A stretch of DNA of 26,898 nt from an uncultured Bacilli bacterium (GCA_934086255.1 CAKOIB010000004.1:1-26898), one strand, 5' to 3'. Counted from the first letter of the stretch, positions 1 through 7,900 are shown. Notes: a model not told the origin generated them from the sequence alone. A program made the numbers and translations.

Positions 1-1022
1 CTATTGAGGCTGAAAAAGCTGAGAATGAAAAGAAGAGTGCGGAGGTTCAAGCTAGGATTGATGCTGCGAATAAGAGTATTAATGAAATTACAAATCCGAT
101 TGTTCAAGCTAGAAAGGATCAAGAAAGTACTCAAAAGGAAATAGCAAGGCTTGATAAGGAAATTGATGCTAAAGAGGAAGAAATAAAAGATTTAGTTGCT
201 TTTTATCAAATATCTAATAGTGATAATTTCTATTTAAAGTATATATTTGGTGCAGATAGTTTTGAAGATTTTATATATAGGTTTTCTGTTGCGGAACAAC
301 TTACTGAAGCTAATGATAAATTGGTTGATGAAATGAATGCTTTAATAAAGGAAAATGAGACTAAAGTAAAAGAGTTAAAGGAACAACAAAAGAAACTTAG
401 TGGTCTTAATGATGAGATAAAAGTTGAAATTGAAAAGCTTGGTTCTCAAAAAAGAAAATATTCTGAAGAGTCTTTGTCTGCTGATGAGGAAATAAAGGCT
501 TTGGAGGATCAAATTGCATTTTTTAAGAAGGAAGGTTGTTCTGAGAATCAAGATGTAACTAGATGTTCTATAAATGCTCCTTCTGCTAACGGGTTTATTA
601 GACCTACTCCATATGGATATATTACTTCTTATTATGGTGGTAGAATTCATCCGATATTTGGTAATGCTAGTTACCATAGTGGTATTGATATTGCTGCGGG
701 AACAGGTACTACTGTTTATGCTTCTGGAACTGGTAAGGTAATATTTTCTTATGCTGATAAGTATGAGAATTATGGTGGATTTGGTAGGGCTATTCTTGTT
801 GTTCATAATGTTAAGGGGCAAACTTATACTTCGTTATATGGACATTTGAGTAAAGCTACTGTTAAATCAGGACAAATTGTTCAAAGAGGAGAAAAAATTG
901 GAGAGGTTGGTTCAACTGGATGGTCAACTGGTCCACATTTACATTTTCAATTTATGTATGGAAGTGGTTATGGGACTACGCTTGATCCTTTGGATATGGT
1001 TGATTTACCGCTTTCTTGGTAA
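1..1022 (+). CDS. PcsB/EnvC-like M23 peptidoglycan hydrolase (5' end missing)
   Basis: The reading frame is open from base 3, so the N-terminus and any signal peptide lie outside the window. The first ~175 visible residues are a charged coiled coil (many E/K/Q) with the PcsB-type patch NFYLKYIFGADSFEDFIYRF. A short linker with two cysteines (GCSENQDVTRC) follows, then a complete LytM/M23 metallopeptidase domain. Its zinc/catalytic motifs are visible: HSGID (H at 675-677, D at 687-689), YGHLSK and PHLHF (two His at 936-944). In this family such proteins are secreted, cut peptidoglycan cross-links during division and are usually held inactive by the coiled coil until FtsEX activates it; here that is inference. 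The Met at 321 is internal to the coiled coil and not the true start. A hairpin terminator overlaps the stop codon. The family call is firm; the exact substrate is not shown. Confidence 0.9.
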   Translation, partial: IEAEKAENEKKSAEVQARIDAANKSINEITNPIVQARKDQESTQKEIARLDKEIDAKEEEIKDLVAFYQISNSDNFYLKYIFGADSFEDFIYRFSVAEQLTEANDKLVDEMNALIKENETKVKELKEQQKKLSGLNDEIKVEIEKLGSQKRKYSEESLSADEEIKALEDQIAFFKKEGCSENQDVTRCSINAPSANGFIRPTPYGYITSYYGGRIHPIFGNASYHSGIDIAAGTGTTVYASGTGKVIFSYADKYENYGGFGRAILVVHNVKGQTYTSLYGHLSKATVKSGQIVQRGEKIGEVGSTGWSTGPHLHFQFMYGSGYGTTLDPLDMVDLPLSW

Positions 1023-1047
1023 AACACTGAATTTTTCAGTGTTTTTT
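1021..1047 (+). terminator. Rho-independent terminator of the M23 hydrolase gene
   Basis: A 10-bp perfect stem (AAAACACTGA, 1021-1030, with TCAGTGTTTT, 1036-1045) has a 5-nt loop and ends in a T-run. The last two bases of the TAA stop form the start of the stem. Confidence 0.85.
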
Positions 1048-1048
1048 A

Positions 1049-1077
1049 TTGACTTTTTATGTTCTTTGTGCTATTCT
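1049..1077 (+). promoter_or_regulatory. Promoter for secE-nusG
   Basis: TTGACT (1049-1054), a 17-nt spacer and TATTCT (1072-1077), with an extended -10 TG at 1069-1070. It begins directly after the upstream terminator, about 60 nt before the secE start. No regulatory structure is evident in the leader. Confidence 0.7.
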
Positions 1078-1138
1078 TTAGATGTGAGCACGAAAGTGTT
1101 TTTATTTTGGAATAAAACATATAATTAAGAGGTGGATT

Positions 1139-1303
1139 ATGAAAGCGTTAAAGAATGTAAAAAGTGAAATGTCAAAGGTGAAATGGCCTGATAAAAAGTA
1201 TATGGTTAAATATTCGGTTGCATGTTTTGGTATGACTATATTTTTAGCTTTATATTTTTATGGTTTAAATGTTTTAATGGCATTTTTGAAAGGATTAAGA
1301 TAG
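1139..1303 (+). CDS. secE: Preprotein translocase subunit SecE
   Basis: This 54-residue protein is the short single-spanning SecE of Gram-positives. It has an amphipathic N-terminal helix with the conserved SEMSKVKWPDKK patch (the VxWP signature), then one membrane segment (about residues 24-50, YSVACFGMTIFLALYFYG onward) and a basic end. SecE clamps SecY in the SecYEG channel. The ATG is preceded by AGAGGTGG at 1128-1135. The stop TAG is separated by one base from the nusG ATG, so the two are translated together, as is common in bacteria. No rpmG is seen in front of it. Short length is the only uncertainty; sequence and context agree. Confidence 0.92.
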   Translation: MKALKNVKSEMSKVKWPDKKYMVKYSVACFGMTIFLALYFYGLNVLMAFLKGLR

Positions 1304-1304
1304 T

Positions 1305-1838
1305 ATGGATAAAAAGTGGTATGTTGTTAATACTTATTCTGGACATGAAAAAAAGGTTCAAGAAAAGTTACTTATGAGGGCTTCTTCAATGGGGATGGAA
1401 GATTATATTTTTAGAGTAATTGTTCCTGAGACTACTGAGGTTGAAGTTAAAGAGGGGGTAACTAAGGAAAAGACTAAAAAGTTGTTTCCTGGATATGTTC
1501 TTGTTGAAATGATTATGACAGATGAAGCTTGGTTTGTTGTACGTAATACACCAGGTGTTACAGGTTTTATTGGTTCAAGTGGTAAGGGGGCTAAGCCTAC
1601 TCCATTGCAACCATATGAAGTTGATAAAATACTTAATAATATGGGTATGTCAAGACTTGAAGTTTCTACTGACTTAGCTGTTGGTGAAATTGTAAAAGTT
1701 GCATCTGGTCCATTTGCAGGAATGGAAGGCAAGATTGAATCTTTAGATTTACCTAATCAAGTTCTTACAGTGTTACTTGACTTATTTGGACAAGAAACTT
1801 CGGTTGAAGTTGAAATATCTCAAATAGAAAAAGCGTAA
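1305..1838 (+). CDS. nusG: Transcription elongation/antitermination factor NusG
   Basis: This 177-residue protein is the usual NusG length. The NGN domain (about residues 4-112) opens with KKWYVVNTYSGHEKKV and contains FPGYVLVEM and VVRNTPGVTGFIG, which contact the RNA polymerase clamp. A C-terminal KOW domain (about 127-175) has VGEIVKVASGPFAGMEGKI. NusG binds elongating RNA polymerase, changes pausing and links it to Rho or the ribosome. It lies in the conserved secE-nusG-rplKAJL-rpoBC order. A separate promoter for rplK follows its stop, so secE-nusG probably forms its own transcription unit with possible read-through. Confidence 0.98.
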   Translation: MDKKWYVVNTYSGHEKKVQEKLLMRASSMGMEDYIFRVIVPETTEVEVKEGVTKEKTKKLFPGYVLVEMIMTDEAWFVVRNTPGVTGFIGSSGKGAKPTPLQPYEVDKILNNMGMSRLEVSTDLAVGEIVKVASGPFAGMEGKIESLDLPNQVLTVLLDLFGQETSVEVEISQIEKA

Positions 1839-1843
1839 AATAC

Positions 1844-1872
1844 TTGCATTTTTTCTGATTTAGTGATATTAT
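1844..1872 (+). promoter_or_regulatory. Promoter for rplK-rplA
   Basis: TTGCAT (1844-1849), a 17-nt spacer and TATTAT (1867-1872) with an extended -10 TGA just before it (1864-1866). The start would fall near 1879, giving a leader of about 105 nt. The -35 is weak and the TGn element supports the call. Confidence 0.65.
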
Positions 1873-1880
1873 TTAAACGC

Positions 1881-1901
1881 TATATATTTTTTAAATATAT
1901 A
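1881..1901 (+). promoter_or_regulatory. A/U-only hairpin at the predicted 5' end of the rplK mRNA
   Basis: TATATATTT (1881-1889) and AAATATATA (1893-1901) are exact inverted repeats with a 3-base loop. It lies where transcription should begin and directly before the L1-binding stem. It may help fold or protect the 5' end; this is inference. Confidence 0.4.
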
Positions 1902-1904
1902 TTT

Positions 1905-1949
1905 AGTGGGAGGCATTTAGCTATTTGCGGTCATGCTATTAAGACCACT
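1905..1949 (+). promoter_or_regulatory. Ribosomal protein L1 binding site in the rplK leader
   Basis: GTGGGAGG (1906-1913) followed downstream by GACCACT (1943-1949) forms the closing stem AGTGG/CCACT with the purine-rich bulge. This resembles the L1-stalk segment of 23S rRNA (GGUGGGAGG ... UACCAC). A short inner stem TAGC/GCTA (1918-1921 with 1935-1938) fits between. In many bacteria L1 binds such a site to repress the L11-L1 operon. Confidence 0.75.
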
Positions 1950-1983
1950 CGCGAATTAACAAAAAATTATGGAGGTGTTTTTC

Positions 1984-2409
1984 GTGGCAAAGGAAGTTAC
2001 TAGAAAGGTTAAATTACAAATTGCTGCAGGAAAAGCTACACCAGCTCCACCAGTTGGTACAGTTTTAGGTCCTACAGGAATTAATTTAAGTGAATTTTGT
2101 ACAAAGTACAATGATGCTACAAGAGAAAAAATGGGGGATGTATTACCAGTTGAAATATCTATTTATGATGATAGAACATTTGATTTTGTAATTAAGACTC
2201 CACCAGCTGCATTCTTAATTAAAAAGTATGCTAAGGTTCAAAAAGGATCTGTTAAGGGTTCTAAGGAAGTTGTTGGTACTTTAACAAAAGAACAATTAAG
2301 AGAAATTGCTGAAACTAAATTACCTGATTTGAATGCTTATTCTGTTGAAGAAGCAATGAAAATCGTTGAAGGTACTGCTAAAAACATGGGAATAACTATA
2401 GCAGAATAA
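1984..2409 (+). CDS. rplK: 50S ribosomal protein L11
   Basis: L11 binds helices 43/44 of 23S rRNA in the GTPase centre. The start is GTG at 1984, giving MAKEVTRKVKLQ and 141 residues, the usual length. GGAGGTG at 1971-1977 lies 8 nt before it. An in-frame ATG at 1969 overlaps that ribosome binding site and is rejected. The proline-rich flexible N-domain (QIAAGKATPAPPVGTVLGP) and the C-terminal rRNA-binding domain (GSVKGSKEVVGTLTKEQLREIA) are clear. It is cotranscribed with rplA and sits behind an L1 autoregulatory site. Confidence 0.97.
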   Translation: MAKEVTRKVKLQIAAGKATPAPPVGTVLGPTGINLSEFCTKYNDATREKMGDVLPVEISIYDDRTFDFVIKTPPAAFLIKKYAKVQKGSVKGSKEVVGTLTKEQLREIAETKLPDLNAYSVEEAMKIVEGTAKNMGITIAE

Positions 2410-2426
2410 ATAAATTAGTTATTATA

Positions 2427-2470
2427 CATAGGGTTACCCTATGTGGGAGGTAAAACCGCAATTACCACAT
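2427..2470 (+). promoter_or_regulatory. Second L1 binding site, between rplK and rplA, with a competing hairpin
   Basis: GTGGGAGG (2443-2450) and TACCACA (2463-2469) repeat the L1 motif; the stem ATGTGG/CCACAT (2441-2446 with 2465-2470) ends immediately before the rplA ribosome binding site AAGGAGG (2471-2477). Overlapping it, CATAGGG (2427-2433) and CCCTATG (2437-2443) form a 7-bp hairpin with a 3-nt loop. The two structures share 2441-2443 and cannot both be complete. Confidence 0.75.
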
Positions 2471-2485
2471 AAGGAGGTTAAAACA

Positions 2486-3184
2486 ATGAAAAATAGAGGA
2501 AAAAATTATAAAACTCTAGTTGCAAAAGTTGAAAAAGGAAAGCTTTATACTAGTGAAGAAGCTATTTCATTAGTTAAAGAACTTGCTAATACTAAGTTTG
2601 ATGCAACAATTGAAGTTGCTATGAATCTTAACTTAGATGTTAAAAAGGCTGATCAACAATTAAGAGGTGCTATTACATTACCAAAAGGTACAGGTAAGAC
2701 TTGTAGAGTATTAGTTCTTGCTAAGGGTGATCATGCTAAAGAAGCAGTTGAAGCTGGTGCTGATTATGTTGGAGATACTGATATGATTGAAAAGATTCAA
2801 AAAGAAAATTGGTTTTTGTATGATACAATTATAGCTACTCCTGATATGATGCCTCAACTTGGTAAATTAGGTAAAGTTTTAGGACCAAAGGGTTTAATGC
2901 CAAATCCTAAGACTGGTACAGTTACTAATAATGTTAAACAAGCTGTACTTGAAGCTAAAGCAGGTAGAGTTGAATATAGAACTGATAGTTATGGAAATGT
3001 TCATGGAATTATTGGTAAGGCTTCATTTAGTAATGAAGATTTAGCTGAAAACTTAAATGCGTTTGTTAAGACTATTTTAAGAGCTAAACCTCAAACTGCT
3101 AAAGGGACTTATGTAAAATCTATTAGTGTTTCTGCTACTATGAGTCCATCTGTAAGAATTGATCAAAATAGTTTTGACAATTAA
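2486..3184 (+). CDS. rplA: 50S ribosomal protein L1
   Basis: L1 forms the mobile stalk of the large subunit at the E site and in many bacteria represses its own mRNA. This 232-residue protein starts MKNRGKNYKTL at the ATG 2486, 8 nt after AAGGAGG. An upstream in-frame ATG at 2441 would start inside the L1 RNA motif and is rejected. The family signature LGKVLGPKGLMPNPKTGTV is present, together with the KADQQLRGAITLPKGTGK segment of domain I. Two L1-site mimics, in front of rplK and in front of this gene, make feedback control likely. The 3' end of the gene carries the -35 box of the rplJ promoter. Confidence 0.97.
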   Translation: MKNRGKNYKTLVAKVEKGKLYTSEEAISLVKELANTKFDATIEVAMNLNLDVKKADQQLRGAITLPKGTGKTCRVLVLAKGDHAKEAVEAGADYVGDTDMIEKIQKENWFLYDTIIATPDMMPQLGKLGKVLGPKGLMPNPKTGTVTNNVKQAVLEAKAGRVEYRTDSYGNVHGIIGKASFSNEDLAENLNAFVKTILRAKPQTAKGTYVKSISVSATMSPSVRIDQNSFDN

Positions 3185-3202
3185 TATAAAATAGTGTATA
3201 AT
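3174..3202 (+). promoter_or_regulatory. Consensus promoter for rplJ-rplL
   Basis: TTGACA (3174-3179), exactly 17 nt, TATAAT (3197-3202): both hexamers match the sigma-70/sigma-A consensus perfectly. The -35 lies inside the last codons of rplA. The start would be near 3209, leaving about 130 nt of leader. Confidence 0.92.
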
Positions 3203-3220
3203 ATTATTGAATTTGATTTT

Positions 3221-3320
3221 TAAGTGCCAAAGACAGTAGGTGTTTTAGTAAATCCTACCGAGGACTTTTATAAAGTATCTGGAGTCTTTGTGTATAAAGA
3301 CTCTTTTATTTAGGCACGTA
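3221..3320 (+). ncRNA. L10 (rplJ) leader RNA
   Basis: Between promoter and rplJ lies a structured leader of the L10-leader class. A closing stem GTGCC/GGCAC (3224-3228 with 3313-3317) encloses a GTAGG/CCTAC hairpin (3236-3240 with 3254-3258), a small ACTTT/AAAGT hairpin (3264-3276) and a terminator hairpin. CAAAGAC (3228-3234) can instead pair with GTCTTTG (3284-3290), the 5' arm of the terminator, forming an antiterminator. In Bacillota the L10(L12)4 complex binds this leader class and promotes termination; the direction of control here is inferred from that. Confidence 0.85.
3282..3311 (+). terminator. Attenuator within the L10 leader
   Basis: GAGTCTTT (3282-3289) pairs with AAAGACTC (3296-3303) around a 6-nt loop, followed by TTTTATTT. 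It stands before the rplJ ribosome binding site, so it would stop transcription before the gene unless its 5' arm is held by the upstream CAAAGAC. Confidence 0.85.
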
Positions 3321-3341
3321 AATATAATAAGGAGGTGTCTT

Positions 3342-3833
3342 ATGCCAAGTGTTAAAGTTTTAGAAATGAAACAAGGTGTTGTATCTGAAATTAAGGATAA
3401 GTTAAATAATAGTAAATCATTTGTGTTATTTGATTATCGTGGTATGAGTGATAATGATACTAAGGATTTAAGAATTAAGCTTAGAGAAAATGATTCAGAT
3501 TACAAAGTTTATAAAAACACATTACTAAAGATTGCTCTTAAGGATTTAAATATTGACTTAGACAGTTACTTGGAAGGACCTACTGCTATTGCTTTTTCAA
3601 ATGATGATATAGCAGCAATTAAAGTACTTAGTGAATGTTCTAAAAAGAATAGTGCTTTAGTACTTAAAGCAGGTATGGTTGAAGGTAATGTGGCAGATAA
3701 AGATAAACTAGATGAGTTTGCTAAGATTCCATCACGTGAAGGATTATATACAATGCTTGCTGGTGGTATGATTCAAATTGTTAAAGATTTATCTATTGCT
3801 TTAAATCTTTATACAGAACAAAAAGAAAATTAA
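3342..3833 (+). CDS. rplJ: 50S ribosomal protein L10
   Basis: L10 anchors the L7/L12 dimers at the base of the ribosomal stalk. The start is ATG 3342 (MPSVKVLEMKQGVV, 163 residues), preceded by AAGGAGGTG at 3329-3337. A longer frame from 3288 would begin inside the attenuator hairpin and is rejected. Visible family features are the FVLFDYRGM and YKVYKNTLLKIAL segments of the RNA-binding domain and EGPTAIAFSNDD. The final helix (TMLAGGMIQIVKDLSIALNL) is where L7/L12 dimers dock. It is expressed from its own consensus promoter through the L10 leader, together with rplL 36 nt downstream. Confidence 0.96.
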   Translation: MPSVKVLEMKQGVVSEIKDKLNNSKSFVLFDYRGMSDNDTKDLRIKLRENDSDYKVYKNTLLKIALKDLNIDLDSYLEGPTAIAFSNDDIAAIKVLSECSKKNSALVLKAGMVEGNVADKDKLDEFAKIPSREGLYTMLAGGMIQIVKDLSIALNLYTEQKEN

Positions 3834-3869
3834 TAATTAATAAATTAAATTAAGGGAGGAAAAAATATT

Positions 3870-4235
3870 ATGGCAAAAATTACAAAAGAAGAATTTATTA
3901 GCTCTTTAAAAGAAATGACATTATTAGAAGTAAAGGAATTAGTTGATGCAATGAAAGAAGAATTTGGTGTTGATCCAAGTGCAGTTGCAGTAGCAGCAGC
4001 TCCTGCAGCAGCAGCTGAAGAAGGACCATCTAAATTAACTGTAGTTCTTAAAAATGCTGGTGCAGCAAAAATTAATGTCATTAAAATAATTAGAGAAGTT
4101 ACTGGTTTAGGATTAAAAGAAGCTAAAGATATCGCTGATGCTGGTGGAAATATTAAAGAAAATATTCCTGTTGAAGAAGCTAATGAATTAAAAGCTAGAT
4201 TAGAAGAAGCTGGCGCTGAAATTGAATTAAAATAA
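3870..4235 (+). CDS. rplL: 50S ribosomal protein L7/L12
   Basis: L7/L12 is the multicopy stalk protein that recruits translational GTPases. The protein is 121 residues, the normal size. The N-terminal dimerisation helices (residues 1-35) are followed by an alanine-rich hinge (about 37-50, VAVAAAPAAAAEEG) and the globular C-terminal domain with AAKINVIKIIREVTGLGLKEAKD, the elongation-factor-binding helix pair. GGGAGG at 3854-3859 serves the ATG. A weak terminator follows, so most transcripts from the rplJ promoter probably end here, with some reading into ybxB. A long open frame on the opposite strand over this gene is a shadow. Confidence 0.97.
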   Translation: MAKITKEEFISSLKEMTLLEVKELVDAMKEEFGVDPSAVAVAAAPAAAAEEGPSKLTVVLKNAGAAKINVIKIIREVTGLGLKEAKDIADAGGNIKENIPVEEANELKARLEEAGAEIELK

Positions 4236-4246
4236 TTGATTGATTT

Positions 4247-4273
4247 AAAGCCTGTTTTTACGATGGGCTTTTT
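4247..4273 (+). terminator. Probable weak terminator after rplL
   Basis: AAAGCC (4247-4252) pairs with GGCTTT (4266-4271), extendable by a T-G pair, around an 11-nt loop; the T-run is short and partly inside the stem. Partial read-through into ybxB seems likely. Confidence 0.55.
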
Positions 4274-4294
4274 GTCGTATAAAAGGGAGGAAAA

Positions 4295-4879
4295 ATGACT
4301 CACTATTTTACTAATGATAATATTGAAAGTAATATAAAAGAAATATTGGTAAAAGTTAAAGATAAGACTTTTAGTTTTTATACTGATAATGGAGTGTTTT
4401 CTAAACGTGGTCTTGATTTTGGCAGTAGGAGTTTGATTGATACTGTTCTTGATTTAGATATACATGGAAATATTTTGGATATTGGTTGTGGCTATGGTGT
4501 TATTGGGATCATTTTATCTTCTTTTTTTCATGGTAATTATGATTTAGTTGATGTTAACAAGAGGGCTATTCATCTTGCTAAGATGAATGTATCTAAGAAT
4601 AAAGTTGTTGCTAATGTTTTTTATAGTGATATTTATTCTGGTGTTTTGAAAAAATATGATTTTATTATTACTAATCCACCTATAAGAGTAGGTAAGGATA
4701 TTTTGTATAAGTTTTTATTTGATGCTAAAGATTATTTAGTACCTGGAGGTTCTTTGATTTTTGTTATTAATAAAGATCAAGGTGCTAAAAGTGTTATTAA
4801 AGATTTGTCTTTAGTGGGAGAAGTAGAAGTTTTGAATAAAAATAAAGGTTTTTTTGTAATAAAATGTATTTTTAATTGA
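4295..4879 (+). CDS. ybxB: RsmC-type class I SAM methyltransferase (YbxB-like)
   Basis: This 194-residue single-domain protein has the SAM-binding motif I ILDIGCGYG (residues 60-68). The acidic residue of motif II sits in YDLVDVN, and motif IV NPPIR (127-131) is of the type used by enzymes that methylate base amino groups. Its length and motifs match the small RsmC/RlmG-like proteins found between rplL and rpoB in Bacillus and relatives. These are presumed 16S rRNA guanine-N2 methyltransferases, but substrate proof is thin for the Gram-positive members. GGGAGG at 4285-4290 is only 4 nt from the ATG, a tight spacing. The TGA stop lies inside the rpoB -35 box. The fold is certain and the rRNA target inferred. 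Confidence 0.88.
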   Translation: MTHYFTNDNIESNIKEILVKVKDKTFSFYTDNGVFSKRGLDFGSRSLIDTVLDLDIHGNILDIGCGYGVIGIILSSFFHGNYDLVDVNKRAIHLAKMNVSKNKVVANVFYSDIYSGVLKKYDFIITNPPIRVGKDILYKFLFDAKDYLVPGGSLIFVINKDQGAKSVIKDLSLVGEVEVLNKNKGFFVIKCIFN

Positions 4880-4904
4880 CAAATTGACTGAATTGTGGTA
4901 ATAA
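4876..4904 (+). promoter_or_regulatory. Promoter for rpoB-rpoC
   Basis: TTGACA (4876-4881, overlapping the ybxB stop), a 17-nt spacer, and TAATAA (4899-4904) with an extended -10 TGG (4896-4898). TATAAG at 4905-4910, with a TTGACT 15 nt before it, is an alternative. About 60 nt of leader follow, with only weak A/U hairpins. Confidence 0.65.
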
Positions 4905-4974
4905 TATAAGTTGGTTATTTGTCTATTTGAGGGCAAATTGTTGTTTAAAAATTTGAAAGTAGGGGTGATTTTTT

Positions 4975-7900
4975 GTGGCATTTAAAGTAGTAAGCTGTGG
5001 TGACCATAGAAAAAGAAGAAATTTTTCCAAGATTAAAAATACTTATGAATTAAGGGATTTATTGGAAATACAAAAGAAATCATATAATTGGTTTATTGAA
5101 AAAGGTATTGAAGAAGTATTCAATGATTTATTCCCCGTAGAGAACTTTGCTGGTACATTATCATTGGAATTTGGTGATTATCATTTTGATGAGCCTAGGT
5201 ATTCTATTAAGGAATGTAAGGAAAGGTATGCAACTTATGCTGCTCCTTTGAAGGTTGATGTAAGACTTTTTAATAATGAAACTGGTGAAGTAAAAGAACA
5301 AGAAATTTTCTTGGGTGATATGCCACTTATGACTGACAGTGGTACTTTTGTCATAAATGGTGCAGAACGTGTAATAGTTTCACAACTTGTTAGGTCTCCT
5401 TCAGTATATTTTAATAAGGAATTAGATAAGAATGGTAGACTTTTAATTACATCACAAATTATACCAACTCGTGGTACTTGGTTAGAGTTTGAAACTGATG
5501 CTAGGGATATTTTATATGTGCGTATTGATAGAACTAGAAAAGTTCCTTTGACTACTCTTCTTCGTGCATTTGGTTTGTCTAGTGATGATGATATTATTAA
5601 GTTATTTGGTGATAGTGATTTCCTTGAAAATACTATTGCTAAGGATTCTACTAGAAATACTGATGAGGCTTTAATTGAAATATATGAAAAGTTAAGACCA
5701 GGTGAACCTGCAACTCTTGATAGTTCTAAGAATCAAATTATTACTAGATTCTTTGATGAATTTAGGTATGATTTAGCTAAGGTTGGTAGATATAAGTTTA
5801 ATATTAAGTTAAATGTTCTTGACAGAGTACTTAATCAAACTTTAGCTGAAGATATTAAAGTTGATGGAGAAGTTGTTGTTCCTAAAGATACAGTTGTTAC
5901 TAAGGAAGTTCTTGAAGTATTAAAACCAATATTTGCAAATGGTTATGGTGTTAAAGAAGTTAAGATTAATGATGAATTAGATACTTATAATAAAGTACAA
6001 ATGGTTAAGGTTTATAAGCCTGGTACTAAGAAGAAATTAGTAGTTATTGGTAATGATCAAAGTATTGATTCTAAAAGACTTACTATTTCTGATGTTTACG
6101 CATCTTGTTCATATTATTTGAATTTACTTGATGGTGTTGGTAATTTTGATGAAATTGACCACTTAGGAAATAGAAGGATTCGTCAAGTAGGAGAACTTTT
6201 ACAAAATCAATTTAGAGTAGGGGTTACTCGTATGGAAAGAGTTATTCGTGAAAGAATGACTACTCAAGATATTAATGAAGTTACTCCAAAGACTCTTATT
6301 AATATTAGACCTATTACTGCTATATTGAAGGAATTCTTTGGTAGTTCACAATTGTCACAATTCATGGATCAAATTAATCCAATAGCAGAGTTAACTCATA
6401 AGAGACGTCTTTCTGCTTTAGGACCTGGTGGACTTTCTAGGGATAGAGCAGGAATGGATGTTCGTGATGTTAATGAATCACATTATGGTAGAATTTGTCC
6501 AATTGAGTCTCCAGAAGGACCTAATATCGGACTTATTACTACTTTAGCTAGTTATGCTAAGATTGATGATTATGGATTTATTAAGACTCCATATCGTAAG
6601 GTTGTAGATAGTGTTATTACTGATGAAGTAAAATATTTTACTGCTGATGAAGAAGGAGATTTAATTATATCTCAATCTACAGTTCTTACTGATGAAAATA
6701 ATAAGATTATTGATGAGTCAGTAGCAGCTCGTTATCATGGTGAAAATATTATGACTACTCCAGATAAAGTTGATTATATTGATGTTTCACCTCAACAAGT
6801 TGTATCTATTACTACAAGTTGTATTCCATTCTTGGAACATGATGATGCGACTCGTGCACTTATGGGTTCTAACATGCAACGTCAAGCTGTACCACTTCTT
6901 AGTCCTGAAGCTCCATTCGTAGGAACAGGTGTTGAATATATTGCTGCTAGAGATTCTGGTTCTACAATTGTTGCTAAGGCAGATGGTGTTGTTACTTATG
7001 TTGATGGTAGAAAAGTTATTGTTAAGAATAAGGGTGGAGTAGATGAGTATTATTTAACTGATTTTACTGCCTCTAACCAAGGAACTTGTTTCCATCATAA
7101 ACCAATTGTAAGAGTTGGAGATAAAGTAAAACGTGGTGTAACTATTTTAGCAGATGGACCTTCTTGTGATAAGGGTGAACTTGCTCTTGGTAAGAATGTT
7201 ACTGTTGCATTCATGTTATTTAATGGTTATAACTATGAAGATGCTGTTATATTGAATGAAAGATTAGTAAAAGAAGATGCTTATACTTCAATTCATATTG
7301 AAGATTATGAAATGCCATGTCGTGATACTAAACTTGGTCCTGAAGAAATTACAAGAGATATTCCTAATGTTAGTGAAGAAGCTCGTAAGAATTTGGATGC
7401 TGATGGTATTATTAGAATTGGTACTGAAGTAAAAGAAGGAGATATTTTAGTAGGTAAAGTTACTCCAAAGGGAATGGCTGAACTTACTTCTGAAGAAAAA
7501 TTACTTCATGCTATCTTTGGTGAAAAGACTCGTGAAGTAAGAGATACATCTTTGCGTGTTCCACATGGTGGAGATGGTATTGTTCATGATGTTAAAGTAT
7601 TTACTAAGAAGAATAGCGATGAACTTGCTTCTGGTGTTTCTAAATTAGTACGTGTTTATATTGTACAAAAACGTAAGATTCAAGTTGGAGATAAAATGTC
7701 AGGTCGTCATGGTAATAAAGGGGTTATCTCATTAATATTACCTGAAGAAGATATGCCATATTTACCAGATGGTACTCCAGTTGATATAATGCTTAATCCA
7801 CTTGGTGTTCCATCACGTATGAATATTGGACAAGTGCTTGAATTACATCTTGGTATGGCTTGTAAAAAGCTTGGTGTACATGTTGCTACTCCAGTATTTG

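Noticed and set aside
1969..1983. Upstream ATG start for rplK
   Set aside because: It overlaps the GGAGGTG ribosome binding site; the GTG at 1984 gives the standard L11 N-terminus and length.
2441..2485. Upstream ATG start for rplA
   Set aside because: It lies inside the L1-binding RNA motif and would put the true ribosome binding site inside the gene.
3288..3341. Extended N-terminus for rplJ
   Set aside because: The extension would be coded by the attenuator hairpin of the L10 leader; ATG 3342 has a strong ribosome binding site and the family N-terminus.
3845..4303. 152-codon minus-strand open frame over rplL
   Set aside because: It is the antisense shadow of rplL, with no ribosome binding site or recognisable protein features.
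4877..4879. Mycoplasma genetic code (UGA as Trp)
   Set aside because: TGA ends ybxB, yvcK and the flippase at family-typical positions, and Trp codons are TGG.
4925..4955. Switch-like alternative hairpins in the rpoB leader (ATTTG/CAAAT versus CAAATT/AATTTG)
   Set aside because: Stems are 5-6 A/U-rich pairs and expected by chance at this base composition; no T-run or known leader motif.
6340..6480. Rifampicin-resistance substitution in RpoB
   Set aside because: The residues usually mutated (FMDQ, THKRR, RRLSALG) have the sensitive-type amino acids.
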